The notes: generated from the sequence alone by a model not told the origin. 64,000 nt of DNA from Sphingomonas sanguinis NBRC 13937 (GCF_001591005.1 NZ_BCTY01000015.1:1-64000), one strand, 5' to 3'; shown: positions 8,593 to 19,764, counted from the stretch's first letter. Translations and numbers: made by a program.

Positions 8593-8841
8593 ATGATGTT
8601 GCTCGTCGCGTTGGCGCTCTTCGCCGAATCGGGTGTTCCCTATTCCACCATGCCGACCATCGGCCAGCCGCCCGAACGCTGCGTGCCGAAAGAACGGCGG
8701 GTCCGCGGCAAGGCGGAGACGCCCAGCCTGCGCAAATTGAACGAGCTGCCGGATGCCGAGCCGCAATATACCGTGCTTCGCGAAATCGACGGCTGCCCCA
8801 TCCCGGCCAAGGTCAACGCGAAGAGCGCCAAGCCGCGATAG
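8593..8841 (+). CDS. Small exported hypothetical protein
   Basis: An 82-residue protein beginning with a short hydrophobic stretch (MMLLVALALFAES) that can act as a signal peptide. Two cysteines (in PPERCVPKE and IDGCPIPAK) could form a disulfide in the mature, basic protein. A strong ribosome site, GGGAGGAAG, lies 4-10 bases before the ATG, which is the best evidence that the frame is used. It follows the CHAP gene by 54 bases on the same strand and converges on anmK, whose stop is one base beyond. No family recognised. Confidence 0.65.
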   Translation: MMLLVALALFAESGVPYSTMPTIGQPPERCVPKERRVRGKAETPSLRKLNELPDAEPQYTVLREIDGCPIPAKVNAKSAKPR

Positions 8842-8842
8842 G

Positions 8843-9937
8843 TCAGGCCCCGGCCGGGCGATGGATCACGCCGCCGGTCATCGCCTGCGGCACGCCGGTC
8901 GTGCCCGGAAAGCTGATCGGCCGCTCGTCCAGCCGTCGCACCGCCATATAAGCAAAGCCCTGGGCCTCTAGTGCATCGCCGTCCCAGCCGAGCCTGTCGG
9001 TCGGCTCGGGCGTGAGCCCCGTCTCGGTCGCGATCATCGCCAGCATCGTCGCATTGTGCCGCCCGCCGCCCGCGACCAGCAGACGCCGGGGCCGCTCGGG
9101 CAAATGGTCGAGTGCCCGCGCCACCGTCCGCGCGGTGAAGGCGGTCAGCGTCGCTGCGCCGTCCGCCGCCGACAAGCCCCGCGCGGGCTGGATGGTGAAG
9201 TCGTTGCGATCGAGCGACTTAGGCGGCGCGAGGTCGAACCAGCCATTGTCCATCATCGTGTCGAGCACGGTCGGCTCGACCCGCCCGCTGGCCGCCGTCT
9301 GGCCGTTCGCATCATAGCGCTGGCCGGTCTCGGCCTCCATCCAACTGTCGATCAGGCCGTTGGCAGGTCCGGTGTCGAAGGCGACCAACGCACCGTCGCG
9401 ACCAATCCAGGTAACATTCGCCACCCCGCCCAGATTGAGGATCGCGACCGGCTTCTCCAGTCCGGCGCCCAGCGCGGCGTGATAGACGGGGATCAGCGGC
9501 GCGCCCTGCCCGCCCGCCGCGACATCGGCCGAGCGAAAATCGGAGACGGTGACGATCCCGGTCGCATCCGCCAGCGCCTGCCCGTCGCCGATCTGCCAGG
9601 TCCAGCCGCGATCGGGGCGATGCGCGACCGTCTGGCCGTGAAAGCCGATGACATCGACTACTCCCGCCTCGACGCCGGCATCGCGCAGCAGCTTCTGCAC
9701 CGCCATCGCATGGGTCCGCACGATCAACTCGCTCGCCGCAACGATGGGTGGGCTGGCGCGCGGCCGGTCGAAGGTCAGCGCCAGCGCGGTCGCCTCGGCC
9801 AGTTCGGTCCGTGCGCCGTCCGAATAGGCCTCCGAGCGGAAGGCGATCGGCCGGACCAGCCCCTCGCCATCGGTTTCGATCAGTGCAGCGTCGACCCCGT
9901 CGAGCGACGTTCCCGACATCAATCCGATCGCCAGCAT
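8843..9937 (-). CDS. anmK: Anhydro-N-acetylmuramic acid kinase
   Basis: Converts 1,6-anhydro-MurNAc plus ATP and water to MurNAc-6-phosphate, a step of peptidoglycan recycling in the cytosol. It is 364 residues, the usual length. The ASKHA-type phosphate loop is at the start (GLMSGTSLDGVDAALIETDG); further family motifs are IGFHGQTVAHRP, LNLGGVANVTWI, DTGPANGLID and, near the C-terminus, LLVAGGGRHN. The gene stands alone on this strand, tail-to-tail with the small exported-protein gene and divergent from rimO with 137 bases between. Confidence 0.95.
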   Translation of the reverse strand: MLAIGLMSGTSLDGVDAALIETDGEGLVRPIAFRSEAYSDGARTELAEATALALTFDRPRASPPIVAASELIVRTHAMAVQKLLRDAGVEAGVVDVIGFHGQTVAHRPDRGWTWQIGDGQALADATGIVTVSDFRSADVAAGGQGAPLIPVYHAALGAGLEKPVAILNLGGVANVTWIGRDGALVAFDTGPANGLIDSWMEAETGQRYDANGQTAASGRVEPTVLDTMMDNGWFDLAPPKSLDRNDFTIQPARGLSAADGAATLTAFTARTVARALDHLPERPRRLLVAGGGRHNATMLAMIATETGLTPEPTDRLGWDGDALEAQGFAYMAVRRLDERPISFPGTTGVPQAMTGGVIHRPAGA

Positions 9938-10074
9938 CGCCCCTCAACCTTCAACCGTCGTCCGTTGCCGCCCTCATGCCGGGATTGCGGGGCCGTGTCG
10001 ACCTCGCTCGACCAGACATATGGGGCAGGCATCTGGAAAAGTGATCCGATCTGGACTATGTGCGCGCGCATCCC

Positions 10075-11415
10075 ATGGCAACCAAACTCCCCACTCCGCC
10101 GCGTGTCGGCATGGTCTCGCTCGGCTGTCCCAAGAATCTGGTCGACAGCGAACGCATCCTGACCCAGCTGCGCGCCGACGGCTATCAGATGTCGCCCGAC
10201 TATGCCGGGGCCGATGTCGTGCTGGTCAACACCTGCGGCTTTCTCGACTCCGCCAAGGAGGAAAGCCTGGAGGCGATCGGCGAGGCGATCAAGGAAAACG
10301 GTCGCGTCATCGTGACCGGCTGCATGGGCAAGGAAGCCGAGGCGATCCGCACCCGCTTTCCGGACGTGCTCGCGATCACCGGCGCGCATGAATATGAGCA
10401 GGTGGTGGAGGCCGTCCACGCCGCCGCGCCCGCCAACCTGTCGCCCTATATCGACCTGATCCCCGATGCGGGTCTGAAGCTGACCCCGCGTCACTATAGC
10501 TATCTGAAGATTTCGGAGGGCTGCAACCACCGGTGCAGCTTCTGCATCATCCCCAGCCTGCGCGGCGATTTGGTCAGCCGCCGTCCCGACGCAATCCTGC
10601 GCGAGGCGGAAAAACTGGTCGCGGCGGGCACGCGTGAGTTGCTGGTCATCAGCCAGGATACCTCGGCCTACGGCATCGACATCCGCAAGGAACCCCGGAT
10701 GTGGAAGGGGCAGGAGGTCGTGCCGCACATGACCGACCTGGCCCGCGAACTGGGCAAGATCGCGCCGTGGGTGCGGCTGCACTATGTCTATCCCTATCCG
10801 CATGTGGATCAGGTGATCCCGCTGATGGCGGAAGGGCTGGTGCTGCCCTATCTGGACATCCCGTTCCAGCATGCCGCGCCCTCGGTGCTCAAGCGCATGA
10901 AGCGCCCCGGCAACGACGCCAAGGTGCTGCAACGCATCCACCAGTGGCGCGACATCTGCCCCGACATCGCGATCCGCTCGACCTTCGTCGTCGGCTTCCC
11001 CGGCGAGACGGAGGAGGATTTCGAGTATCTGCTGGACTGGCTGGACGAAGCCCAGCTCGACCGCGTCGGTGCTTTCCGCTTCGAGCCGGTCGAGGGTGCC
11101 GCCGCCAACGCCCTGCCCGATCACGTCCCTGAGGAGGTGAAGGAAGAGCGTTACGCGCGGATCATGGAAAAGACCGCCGCCATCTCGGCTGCCAAGCTCG
11201 CCGCCAAGGTCGGCCGCACCCTGCCCGTCATCATCGACGCGGTGGACGAGGAAGGCGGCGCGACTGGCCGCTCCCAGGCGGATGCGCCCGAGATCGACGG
11301 CGAGGTCTTCCTGCGCGATGCCGGGCATCTGAGCGTCGGCGATATCGTGAAGGTCGCGATCGAGGATGCCGACGAGCACGACCTATACGGCGTTCCCGTC
11401 ACAGGAAACGAATAA
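10075..11415 (+). CDS. rimO: Ribosomal protein S12 methylthiotransferase
   Basis: Radical-SAM enzyme that adds a methylthio group to the conserved aspartate of ribosomal protein S12. The 446 residues contain the N-terminal methylthiotransferase domain with three cluster cysteines (Cys18 in [13 protein letters not shown], Cys54 in VNTCGF, Cys83 in TGCMGKEAE), the radical-SAM motif CNHRCSFC (Cys150, 154, 157) and a C-terminal TRAM-like domain. The [12 protein letters not shown] signature separates RimO from MiaB. The start MATKLPTP at 10075 fits relatives; a GTG at 10060 is possible and no clear ribosome site precedes either. The 3' end overlaps the convergent MAPEG gene by 17 bases. Confidence 0.94.
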   Translation: MATKLPTPPRVGMVSLGCPKNLVDSERILTQLRADGYQMSPDYAGADVVLVNTCGFLDSAKEESLEAIGEAIKENGRVIVTGCMGKEAEAIRTRFPDVLAITGAHEYEQVVEAVHAAAPANLSPYIDLIPDAGLKLTPRHYSYLKISEGCNHRCSFCIIPSLRGDLVSRRPDAILREAEKLVAAGTRELLVISQDTSAYGIDIRKEPRMWKGQEVVPHMTDLARELGKIAPWVRLHYVYPYPHVDQVIPLMAEGLVLPYLDIPFQHAAPSVLKRMKRPGNDAKVLQRIHQWRDICPDIAIRSTFVVGFPGETEEDFEYLLDWLDEAQLDRVGAFRFEPVEGAAANALPDHVPEEVKEERYARIMEKTAAISAAKLAAKVGRTLPVIIDAVDEEGGATGRSQADAPEIDGEVFLRDAGHLSVGDIVKVAIEDADEHDLYGVPVTGNE

Positions 11416-11788
11416 GCATCATCACCAGGCCGATCATCGACACCAGATAGGCCAGCGACCGCACATAGCGGACGCCGAAGAGGTACAGCGGCACATAGGC
11501 GGCCCGCGCGAGGAACCACACCCACGCGCCGGTCGCCGCGATGCCGCCGCTCCGCCCCGTGACGGCGAGCCCCAGCGCCAAGGCGATGAAGATCGGCCAG
11601 GTCTCGCGAAAATTGGCCGAGGCGCGCTCGGCGCGGCCCGCATAGCGGCCCAGCGGCGCGGGCGTTCCGTCGCGCGGACCTGCGTTCCAGCCGATGCCTC
11701 GGTCCAACGTCGCCATCTGCGACTGCAGGGCGATATGCACGAACAGCAGGATGATCGACCAGCCGAGGATAGTCAGTTCGGTGGTCAA
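11399..11788 (-). CDS. MAPEG family membrane protein
   Basis: A 129-residue protein with four hydrophobic helices, the pattern of the MAPEG family (membrane-associated proteins in eicosanoid and glutathione metabolism). A conserved-type loop is [20 protein letters not shown], followed by [20 protein letters not shown]. Bacterial members are mostly uncharacterised. No ATG lies at the right place; the frame TTG-ACC-ACC at 11788 has GGGAGA about 7 bases upstream and begins just before the first helix, so a TTG start is chosen. Reading further upstream would run into the palindromic repeat. The stop lies inside the end of rimO on the other strand. Confidence 0.85.
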   Translation of the reverse strand: MTTELTILGWSIILLFVHIALQSQMATLDRGIGWNAGPRDGTPAPLGRYAGRAERASANFRETWPIFIALALGLAVTGRSGGIAATGAWVWFLARAAYVPLYLFGVRYVRSLAYLVSMIGLVMMLIRFL

Positions 11789-11805
11789 TTGCCTATCTCC
11801 CAAGA

Positions 11806-11910
11806 CCACCCCGGCGAAGGCCGGGGTCCAGATACGGCGCGCCCTAAGGCGCGCGATGCTCTTCCCCAACGCCGAACGTGGCAACTGGACCCCGGCCTTC
11901 GCCGGGGTGG
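11806..11910. repeat. REP-type inverted repeat pair
   Basis: Two 26-base arms (11806-11831 and 11885-11910) are exact reverse complements of each other, separated by 53 bases. Each arm is itself a hairpin, with CCCCGGC and GCCGGGG stems around GAAG. The same unit occurs again as an inverted pair at 19174-19300. This is the layout of a REPIN/BIME, a non-autonomous element moved by a REP-associated tyrosine transposase. It sits between the divergent MAPEG and serine-hydrolase genes. Confidence 0.85.
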
Positions 11911-12011
11911 CAGCAAAAAAAGTCTGCGACCGCCATGTAGAGACGGCGGCCTCAAAGCCCACGCGCCCACACCCGTTGCGCGGTTCCCGCAAACCTGCTT
12001 CCTTGGCGCGC

Positions 12012-13408
12012 ATGAGATACCCCCATTTGCTGGCGGCGATCGCGCTCATCGCCCCCGCCCCGCTCCTCGCCCAGGCCCTGACCCCGGCGGAAACCCAGAA
12101 GATCGACGCGCTGGTGACGAAGACGCTGGCCGATACCGGCGTCCCCTCCGCCTCGGTCGCGGTGGTGCGCGGCGGCCGGATCGTCCTCGCCAAGGCCTAT
12201 GGCAAGCAATATGAGGGGCAGACGGGCCCCGCCGACCCCAAGCTCCCCTATCAGATCGCCTCGGTGTCGAAGCAGTTCACCGCCGCCGCGATCCTGTTGC
12301 TGGCGGACCAGGGCAAGCTGTCGCTCGACGATACGGTGTCGAAGTACATTCCGGGCATCACCGATGGCGACAAGATCACCATCCGCCAGCTGCTCAGCCA
12401 TACCTCGGGCCTGCGTGATTACTGGCCGCAGGATTACAGCTTCAAGGCGATGGCAACGCCGACCACGCCGCAGGGCATCGTCGACCGCTGGGCCAAGGCC
12501 CCGCTCGACTTCGCGCCGGGCACGCAGTGGCAATATTCCAACACGGGCTATGTCGTGGCGGGCATGATCGTCGAGAAGGTGTCGGGCCAACCCCTGCTCG
12601 CCTTCCTTCAGGCCCATGTCTTCAAGCCTCTGGGCATCCGCGCGATCGACCAGGACAAGGCGGTCGGCCCCGGTTTCCCGCAAGGCTATCTGCGCCACGC
12701 GCTGGGCCCCGTGCGGGTCGAGACGCCCGCCGCCCCCGGCTGGCTCTATGCGGCGGGCGAACTGTCTATGTCGGCCGAGGACCTTGCGAAATGGGACATC
12801 GCCCGAATGAACCGCACGCTGCTTTCGCCCAAGGATTGGGCCGAGCAGGAAACGCCGGTCAACCTGACCAGCGGCGCCAGCACCGGCTATGGGCTGGGCG
12901 TCGGGATCGCCGTCGCCGATGGCCACCGCATGGTCGAACATAGCGGCGAAGCGGTCGGCTTCTTGACCGAAAATATTGTCTACCCGGAAGACAAGGCCGC
13001 TATCGTCGTCGCGGTCAATGCCTGGTTCGCCGATGCGCAGAACCGAATCGCCAAGGGCATTTCGCAGATCATCCTCCCCGCCCCCCAGGCCAATAGCGAG
13101 GATGCCGCCGCCCTGGCCCGCACCCAGGCGGTCTATGCGCAGTTGCAGGCGGGAAATCTCGACCGCGCGCTGCTGACCGAGGACGCGGCCTATTATTTCA
13201 CGCCCGCGACCATCGCCGACTATAAGGCCAGCCTGTCGCCGCTGGGCACTCCGGTCACGATCGAGCAGAGCGGCCGCACCCGGTTGCGGGGCGGCTTCGT
13301 CAACCGCAACTACCGCGTCACCTATCCGAACCGCAGCCTGCGCATCAGCACCTATGCCGAGCCCGGTGCCAACGGAAAGATCGAACAGTTTCTGGTGAGC
13401 CCCGCCGA

Positions 13409-13412
<4 letters not shown>
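12012..13412 (+). CDS. Exported beta-lactamase-fold serine hydrolase
   Basis: A 466-residue protein of the class C beta-lactamase / penicillin-binding-protein-like family. Residues 1-21 are a signal peptide ending LLAQA. The acyl-enzyme motif SxxK is S84-V-S-K87 in QIASVSKQFT, the second motif is YSN in WQYSNTGYVVAG, and an HSGEAVGF segment takes the place of the KTG box. A C-terminal domain of about 100 residues follows. Family members include esterases, D-aminopeptidases and beta-lactamases; the substrate cannot be read from sequence. I chose the ATG at 12012 because the longer frame upstream runs through the repeat element. It overlaps the aminopeptidase gene by four bases (ATGA). Confidence 0.9.
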
Positions 13413-14788
<1,376 letters not shown>

Positions 14789-14837
14789 GAGGTGTGCGGG
14801 GCGGGCCGTTGGACCACGCCCCGCCCTCACCCCATGA

Positions 14838-15584
14838 TCACAACCCCGCCGCCGCCTCGATGATCGGCACGAATTTGGCGGCTGTCAGGCTTGCGCCGCC
14901 GACCAGCGCGCCGTCGACATTTTCGATGGCCAGCAGCGTGGCCGCATTGTCGCCCGTCACCGAGCCGCCATACAGGATACGTACCCCGTCCGCCGCATCG
15001 CCGATCAGCATGCGCAGCTTGGCCCGCGCGATCGCATGGATGGTCGCGATCTCCTCGACGGTCGGCGTCCGCCCGGTCCCGATCGCCCAGCGCGGTTCAT
15101 AGGCGAGCGTGAACCAGCTGCCATCCGCATTGTCGGGCACCGACTTCTCGATCTGCGCCTGCACCACCCGCTCGGCGCGGCCCGCATTGCGCTCCGCCTC
15201 GGTTTCGCCGCAGCACAGGATGACGTTCAGCCCCTGGCGATGCGCCGCCGCGGCCTTGGCCCAGGCGTCCTGGCTCGTCTCGCCCTGATCCGCGCGGCGT
15301 TCGGAGTGACCGACGATCGTGAAGCGGGCCCCCGCCTCCTGAACCATCCCGGCCGAGACGCAGCCGGTATGTGCCCCCGAATCGCGGTCGTGCACATCCT
15401 CGGCCCCGATGGCGAGGCCGGGCACACGCTCGGCGGCGGGTGCGATCAGGGTGAAGGGCACCGCCATCGCCACGTCGACGTTCGGGGCCGCTTCAGCCGC
15501 CTTGGCAATGCCGTCCAGCTCGGCCAGCGCGGCGCGCGAACCGTTCATTTTCCAGTTGCCCGCCACCAATTTGCGCCGTGCCAT
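14838..15584 (-). CDS. tpiA: Triose-phosphate isomerase
   Basis: Interconverts dihydroxyacetone phosphate and glyceraldehyde 3-phosphate. The 248-residue protein begins MARRKLVAGNWKMNG, with the conserved Asn10 and Lys12. The catalytic histidine is in IVGHSERR, the catalytic glutamate in AYEPRWAIGTG, and the phosphate-binding GGSV in RILYGGSVTG. The ATG at 15584 fits the family; the frame continues upstream to 15653 without support. It is divergent from the ppiD-like gene with 135 bases between and is separate from the gap-pgk-fba cluster at the far end of the window. Confidence 0.96.
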   Translation of the reverse strand: MARRKLVAGNWKMNGSRAALAELDGIAKAAEAAPNVDVAMAVPFTLIAPAAERVPGLAIGAEDVHDRDSGAHTGCVSAGMVQEAGARFTIVGHSERRADQGETSQDAWAKAAAAHRQGLNVILCCGETEAERNAGRAERVVQAQIEKSVPDNADGSWFTLAYEPRWAIGTGRTPTVEEIATIHAIARAKLRMLIGDAADGVRILYGGSVTGDNAATLLAIENVDGALVGGASLTAAKFVPIIEAAAGL

Positions 15585-15719
15585 ATCAGGCTCCCGAATG
15601 AGTCGTCTGTTATACGTGTTCAACACCGATAGCGGATTGCGGTTTTCGCACAAGCTTGATGCGGGGCCGCCGCGCCCCTAAAGCACGTCCCGATTTTCTT
15701 TCTTGCCGATCGGTCGTCC

Positions 15720-17666
15720 ATGCTCAGCTTCTTCCGCCGGATCATCAATTCCAAGGCCGGCGTCATCGTCACCTTCATCGTGCTGGGCGTGATCGCAATC
15801 GCCTTTGCCGCCGGGGACGTGACTAACATCTCCAGCATGGCGGGCGGCATCACCGGGTCCCAAGTCGCCAAGGTCGGCGACGCGAAGATCACCGCCAACG
15901 ACCTGCGCAGCGCCGTGCAGAACGAGGTGGCATCCTATCGCCAGGAACAGCCCACGCTCGACGTCGCGCAGTTCATCGCGGCGGGCGGGTTCGAGGGCAC
16001 GTTGCAACGCGAGATCACCGGCCTGTCGCTGGAACAGTTCGGCAAGGATCAGGGCATGGTCGTCTCGCGCCGCCTGATCGACGGCCAGATCGCCTCGATC
16101 CCGGCGTTTCGCGGTCCCAACGGCCAGTTCGATCCGGCGCTCTACCAACAGCTTCTGGCGCAGCGGAAGATGACCGACGCCCAGGTCCGCACCGACCTGA
16201 TCCGCACCACCTTTGCCCAGCAGCTGACCGTGCCGACCATCGGCGCGACGCAGTTCGCCATGCAGATGGCGCTGCCCTATGCCTCGCTGCTGCTCGAAAA
16301 GCGCCAGGGTGAGGTCGGCTATATCCCTACCCGCCTGGTGCCGACCGGCCCCGCACCGACCGACGCGGATATTCAGAGCTTCTACACGCGCAACGTGCAG
16401 CGCTACTCGCTGCCCGAGCGGCGCACCGTCCGCTATGCAGTGGTCAATACCGCCGCCGTCGCTGCCCAGTCGACGCCGAGCGAAGCGGAGATCGCGCGCT
16501 ATTACCAGACCAACCAGTCGCGCTATGCCGCCACCCAGAAGCGCGACGTGACCCAGGTCGTCGTGCTGGACCAGGCGGGTGCGAACGCGCTGGCCGCCAA
16601 GGCAAAGGCGGGCACCTCGCTCGCCGATGCCGCCCGCGCCGCCGGTCTGGAAGCCTCGACCCAGAAGGCGGTCGACAAGGCCGCCTACGCCGCACAGAGC
16701 TCGGCCGCTGTTGCCGATGCGGTGTTCGGCGCCGCGCAAGGCGCGATCGTCGGCCCGGTGCGCGGCACGCTGGGCTTCGTCGTCGCCAAGGTCGATGCGA
16801 TCACCCAGGTCCCCGGCAAGACGCTGGCCCAGGCCCGCCCCGAGATCGTCGCCGAACTGACCAAGCAGAAGCAGGCCGCCGCGCTGGGCGAGATGCGCAA
16901 TGCGATCGAGGATGCGCTGTCGGGCAATGCGACCTTTGACGAGGTGATTGCCGACCGCAAGCTGCAGGCGCAGACGACCCCGGCCGTGACGGCGCAGGGC
17001 CTCGCCCCCGATGCCCCCACCTTCCAGGCGACGCCGGAGCAGCGTGCGATGATCACCGCCGCCTTCACCGCCGAGGATGGTGACGCGCCGCAGGTGGTGC
17101 CGGTCGGCCAGGATGGCAGCTTCGCCGTCGTTGGCGTCGGCCAGGTCCAGCGCGCCGCCCCGCGTCCGCTGGCGCAGGTGCGCGCCCAGGTCGTCGCCGA
17201 CCTGACCGCCGACCGCGCCCGTGCCGCCGCGCGCAAGCTGGCCAATTCCGTGCTCGCCAAGGTGAACAAGGGCATGTCGATGGCACAGGCGCTGAAGGAA
17301 ACCGGTCTGGCCGTGCCGCCGGTCCGCCCGATCGCCGCCTCGCGCCGTGACCTGGCCGCTGCGCAGAACACCCCCGCCGCCGCGCCGCTCGCCCTCCTGT
17401 TCTCGATGCCGCAGAACAAGGCCAAGACGCTGGAGGCGCCGCAGAACGAGGGCTGGTATATCATCCGCGCGACCAAGATCGAACCGGGCAACGCGACCGG
17501 CAACACCGCCGCGATCCAGGCCGCGCGGGGCGATATCGGTCGCCTGATCGGCCGCGAATATGTGTCGCAGTTCGCCCGCGCCGTGCGCGACGTGGTGGGC
17601 GTGAAGACCGATCCCAAGGCGGTCGCCAAGGTCCGCTCGGAGCTGCTGACCAATGGCGCCAACTGA
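15720..17666 (+). CDS. ppiD: PpiD-like periplasmic peptidyl-prolyl isomerase / foldase
   Basis: A 648-residue membrane-anchored folding factor. One transmembrane helix near residues 14-36 (VIVTFIVLGVIAIAFAAGDV) follows a short cytoplasmic tail starting MLSFFRRIINS. A SurA-like N-terminal chaperone domain follows (residues about 50-250), then a parvulin-type PPIase region around 265-385 and a long C-terminal part. PpiD proteins help newly exported proteins fold near the Sec translocon. The parvulin domain is poorly conserved, so chaperone activity may dominate. Its end overlaps the start of trpE by 14 bases, a linkage seen in relatives. Confidence 0.88.
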   Translation: MLSFFRRIINSKAGVIVTFIVLGVIAIAFAAGDVTNISSMAGGITGSQVAKVGDAKITANDLRSAVQNEVASYRQEQPTLDVAQFIAAGGFEGTLQREITGLSLEQFGKDQGMVVSRRLIDGQIASIPAFRGPNGQFDPALYQQLLAQRKMTDAQVRTDLIRTTFAQQLTVPTIGATQFAMQMALPYASLLLEKRQGEVGYIPTRLVPTGPAPTDADIQSFYTRNVQRYSLPERRTVRYAVVNTAAVAAQSTPSEAEIARYYQTNQSRYAATQKRDVTQVVVLDQAGANALAAKAKAGTSLADAARAAGLEASTQKAVDKAAYAAQSSAAVADAVFGAAQGAIVGPVRGTLGFVVAKVDAITQVPGKTLAQARPEIVAELTKQKQAAALGEMRNAIEDALSGNATFDEVIADRKLQAQTTPAVTAQGLAPDAPTFQATPEQRAMITAAFTAEDGDAPQVVPVGQDGSFAVVGVGQVQRAAPRPLAQVRAQVVADLTADRARAAARKLANSVLAKVNKGMSMAQALKETGLAVPPVRPIAASRRDLAAAQNTPAAAPLALLFSMPQNKAKTLEAPQNEGWYIIRATKIEPGNATGNTAAIQAARGDIGRLIGREYVSQFARAVRDVVGVKTDPKAVAKVRSELLTNGAN

Positions 17667-19152
17667 CGCCGCCGGGCGGTTGGCGGACGGCCAGCCGCAG
17701 CTGATCTGGCGGCGGCAGATCGCCGATACCGAGACGCCGGTCGCCGCCGCGCTGAAGCTGATCGAGCCGGGGCGCGGTGACTTCCTGCTCGAATCGGTCG
17801 AGGGCGGTGCGACGCGCGGGCGGTACAGCCTGATCGGCCTGGCCCCCGACCTGGTCTTTCGGGCCGATGGGCACAGCGCGGCGATCAACCGGCATTGGAC
17901 CACCGATCGCGAAGCGTTCACGCCGTGCGCGGCCCCGACGCTGGAGGCGCTGCGCCAGCTGGTCGCCGAGTGCCGCGCCGAGGTGCCGGAGGGCCTACCC
18001 TCCGCCCTCGCCTGTCTGGTCGGCTATTTCGGGTACGAGACGGTGGGGCTGGTCGAAAACCTGCCCCAGCCGGAGGTCGATCCGCTCGGCCTGCCCGACA
18101 TGATCTTTGTCCGCCCGACGGTGATCCTGGTGTTCGACCGGCTGGCCGACGCGCTGTACATGGTCGCGCCGGTCTGGCCCGATGCGGCCCGTGACGCCGC
18201 CCGGATGATCGCCGAGGCCGAGGAACGGCTGGACGCCACCGCCGCGCGGCTGGCCAGCGCGACGCTGCCCGCGCCGGTCCGCGCCGACCTGCCCGAACCG
18301 GCCTATCAGCCCGCCCTGCCCCCCGGCCGCTATGCCGAGATGGTGGCGCGCGCGAAGGACTATATCGTCGCGGGCGATATCTTTCAGGTGGTGCTGGCCC
18401 AGCGTTTCTCCGCCCCCTTCACCCTGCCGCCGTTCGAGCTGTACCGCAGCCTGCGGCGGATCAACCCCTCGCCTTTCCTCTATCACCTCGACCTGCCAGG
18501 CTTTTCGCTGATCGGGTCGAGCCCGGAAATCCTGGTCCGCGTCCGCGATGGCGAGATCACGATCCGTCCCATCGCGGGCACCCGCCCGCGCGGCAAGACG
18601 GGCGTCGAGGATTTCGCTAACCGCGACAGCCTGCTCGCCGATCCCAAGGAACGCGCCGAGCATCTGATGCTGCTCGACCTGGGCCGCAACGATGTCGGCC
18701 GGGCCGCGTCGGCGGGGAGCGTGCGGGTGACCGACAGCTACACGGTCGAGTTCTACAGCCACGTCATGCACATCGTGTCCAACGTCGTCGGCCAGTTGGC
18801 GGACGACAAGGACGCGCTGGACGCGCTGTTCGCCGGATTTCCTGCTGGCACGGTCAGTGGCGCACCCAAGGTCCGCGCCTGCCAGATCATCGCCGAGCTG
18901 GAACCGGAACGGCGCGGGGCCTATGCGGGCGGCGTGGGCTATTTCTCGCCCGATGGCTCGATGGACTCATGCATCGTGCTGCGCACCGCCGTGGTCAAGG
19001 ACGACACCATCCACGTCCAGGCGGGCGCGGGCATCGTCGCCGATAGCGACCCCGCCTATGAGCAGCGGGAATGCGAGGCGAAGGCGGGCGCGATGCTGGC
19101 GGCGGCGCGTGATGCCGTGGCGCGGGCGGGCGAAGGCGGTTTTGGGCAGTAA
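17653..19152 (+). CDS. trpE: Anthranilate synthase component I
   Basis: Converts chorismate and ammonia (from TrpG) to anthranilate, first step of tryptophan synthesis. The 499-residue protein has the N-terminal regulatory part, with a tryptophan-site-like FLLESVEGGATRGRYSLIG near residue 37, and the chorismate-binding domain with IRPIAGTRPRGKT, DLGRNDVGR, the SHVMHIVSNVVG segment and the GAPKVRACQII and QAGAGIVADSDP motifs near the end. It begins inside the last 14 bases of the ppiD-like gene. trpG-D-C follow after an 0.8-kb interruption that holds a repeat and an opposite-strand gene. I see no trp leader peptide with tandem Trp codons. Confidence 0.95.
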   Translation: MAPTDAAGRLADGQPQLIWRRQIADTETPVAAALKLIEPGRGDFLLESVEGGATRGRYSLIGLAPDLVFRADGHSAAINRHWTTDREAFTPCAAPTLEALRQLVAECRAEVPEGLPSALACLVGYFGYETVGLVENLPQPEVDPLGLPDMIFVRPTVILVFDRLADALYMVAPVWPDAARDAARMIAEAEERLDATAARLASATLPAPVRADLPEPAYQPALPPGRYAEMVARAKDYIVAGDIFQVVLAQRFSAPFTLPPFELYRSLRRINPSPFLYHLDLPGFSLIGSSPEILVRVRDGEITIRPIAGTRPRGKTGVEDFANRDSLLADPKERAEHLMLLDLGRNDVGRAASAGSVRVTDSYTVEFYSHVMHIVSNVVGQLADDKDALDALFAGFPAGTVSGAPKVRACQIIAELEPERRGAYAGGVGYFSPDGSMDSCIVLRTAVVKDDTIHVQAGAGIVADSDPAYEQRECEAKAGAMLAAARDAVARAGEGGFGQ

Positions 19153-19173
19153 GCGTACCGCTCATGCCTATGC

Positions 19174-19300
19174 CTGTTCCCCGGCGAAGGCCGGGGTCCA
19201 GTTGCTATGACGTTTGCGATACGGGAAATTACCTCCCACGCACCGCCCTGCGCGCTTTCAGCTTGGTAGAAGCTGGGCCCCGGCCTTCGCCGGGGAACAG
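19174..19300. repeat. REP-type inverted repeat pair (second copy)
   Basis: Arms at 19174-19201 and 19273-19300 are reverse complements with one mismatch in 28 bases and share the core ccccggcgaaggccgggg with the pair at 11806-11910. The 71 bases between the arms differ from the spacer of the first copy. The pair sits between the trpE stop and the convergent secreted-protein gene, so its hairpins could also end transcription from either side. Confidence 0.85.
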
Positions 19301-19329
19301 ATTTGGATTAGCCTTTAGGCCCTGAACCG

Positions 19330-19764
19330 TTACTCGCCATCGGCCGCAGGCGGCGTCGCTTCGGCGCGGCGCGCACGACGCTCAGCCTGATATTGCTGGT
19401 TCCACATCATGCTGCATCCGCTCTGGCCGCCCGTACCGACCGGCGAGCAGGTGTCGGGAATGCCGCCCGCCACGCGACCGACCTGGTCCATCGTCGCGGC
19501 CCGGTTGACCCAGCTCTGGTTCTGCGCAGGAATCGGCTTGTCGTTCCGCAGCGCCTTGGGAATGCGGTAAGGTTCGTCGTCCCGGCCGCAGACCACCACT
19601 TCCTCGGCGGTGCTTTCCGGGCATTTCTGATCGCCGGTCAAAGTCACCTGGCGCACCCGCTTGGGCGGCTGGCCACTCTCGGCCTGGGGGTTGTTCGGCG
19701 ATTGCTGGGCCAAAGCCGCTCCCGGGGTCAGCAACAGGGCAGCGATCAGGGCGGCTCTTACCAT
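19330..19764 (-). CDS. Secreted hypothetical protein with a VVVCGR motif
   Basis: A 144-residue exported protein. Residues 1-19 are a signal peptide (MVRAALIAALLLTPGAALAQ). The mature part has CPESTAEEVVVCGRDDEPYR, a Cys-x10-Cys-Gly-Arg motif followed by an YRIPKALR stretch. As far as I recall, this type of motif recurs in small secreted proteins of sphingomonads whose role is unknown. Two more cysteines lie in PDTCSPV and QSGCSMM. An AGGAG about 9 bases before the ATG at 19764 supports this start over the longer frame. It interrupts the trp genes on the opposite strand. Confidence 0.75.
   Translation of the reverse strand: MVRAALIAALLLTPGAALAQQSPNNPQAESGQPPKRVRQVTLTGDQKCPESTAEEVVVCGRDDEPYRIPKALRNDKPIPAQNQSWVNRAATMDQVGRVAGGIPDTCSPVGTGGQSGCSMMWNQQYQAERRARRAEATPPAADGE

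Noticed and set aside
9919..11379. Minus-strand 486-codon frame opposite rimO
   Set aside because: Antisense shadow; rimO motifs are unambiguous.
14796..14825. GC-rich hairpin after the M17 aminopeptidase gene as a terminator
   Set aside because: Stem of 8 bases with a 14-base loop and no T-run; too weak to list.
15678..17921. Minus-strand 747-codon frame opposite the ppiD-like gene
   Set aside because: Shadow of the plus-strand gene; low-complexity Gly/Arg/Leu product without start signals.
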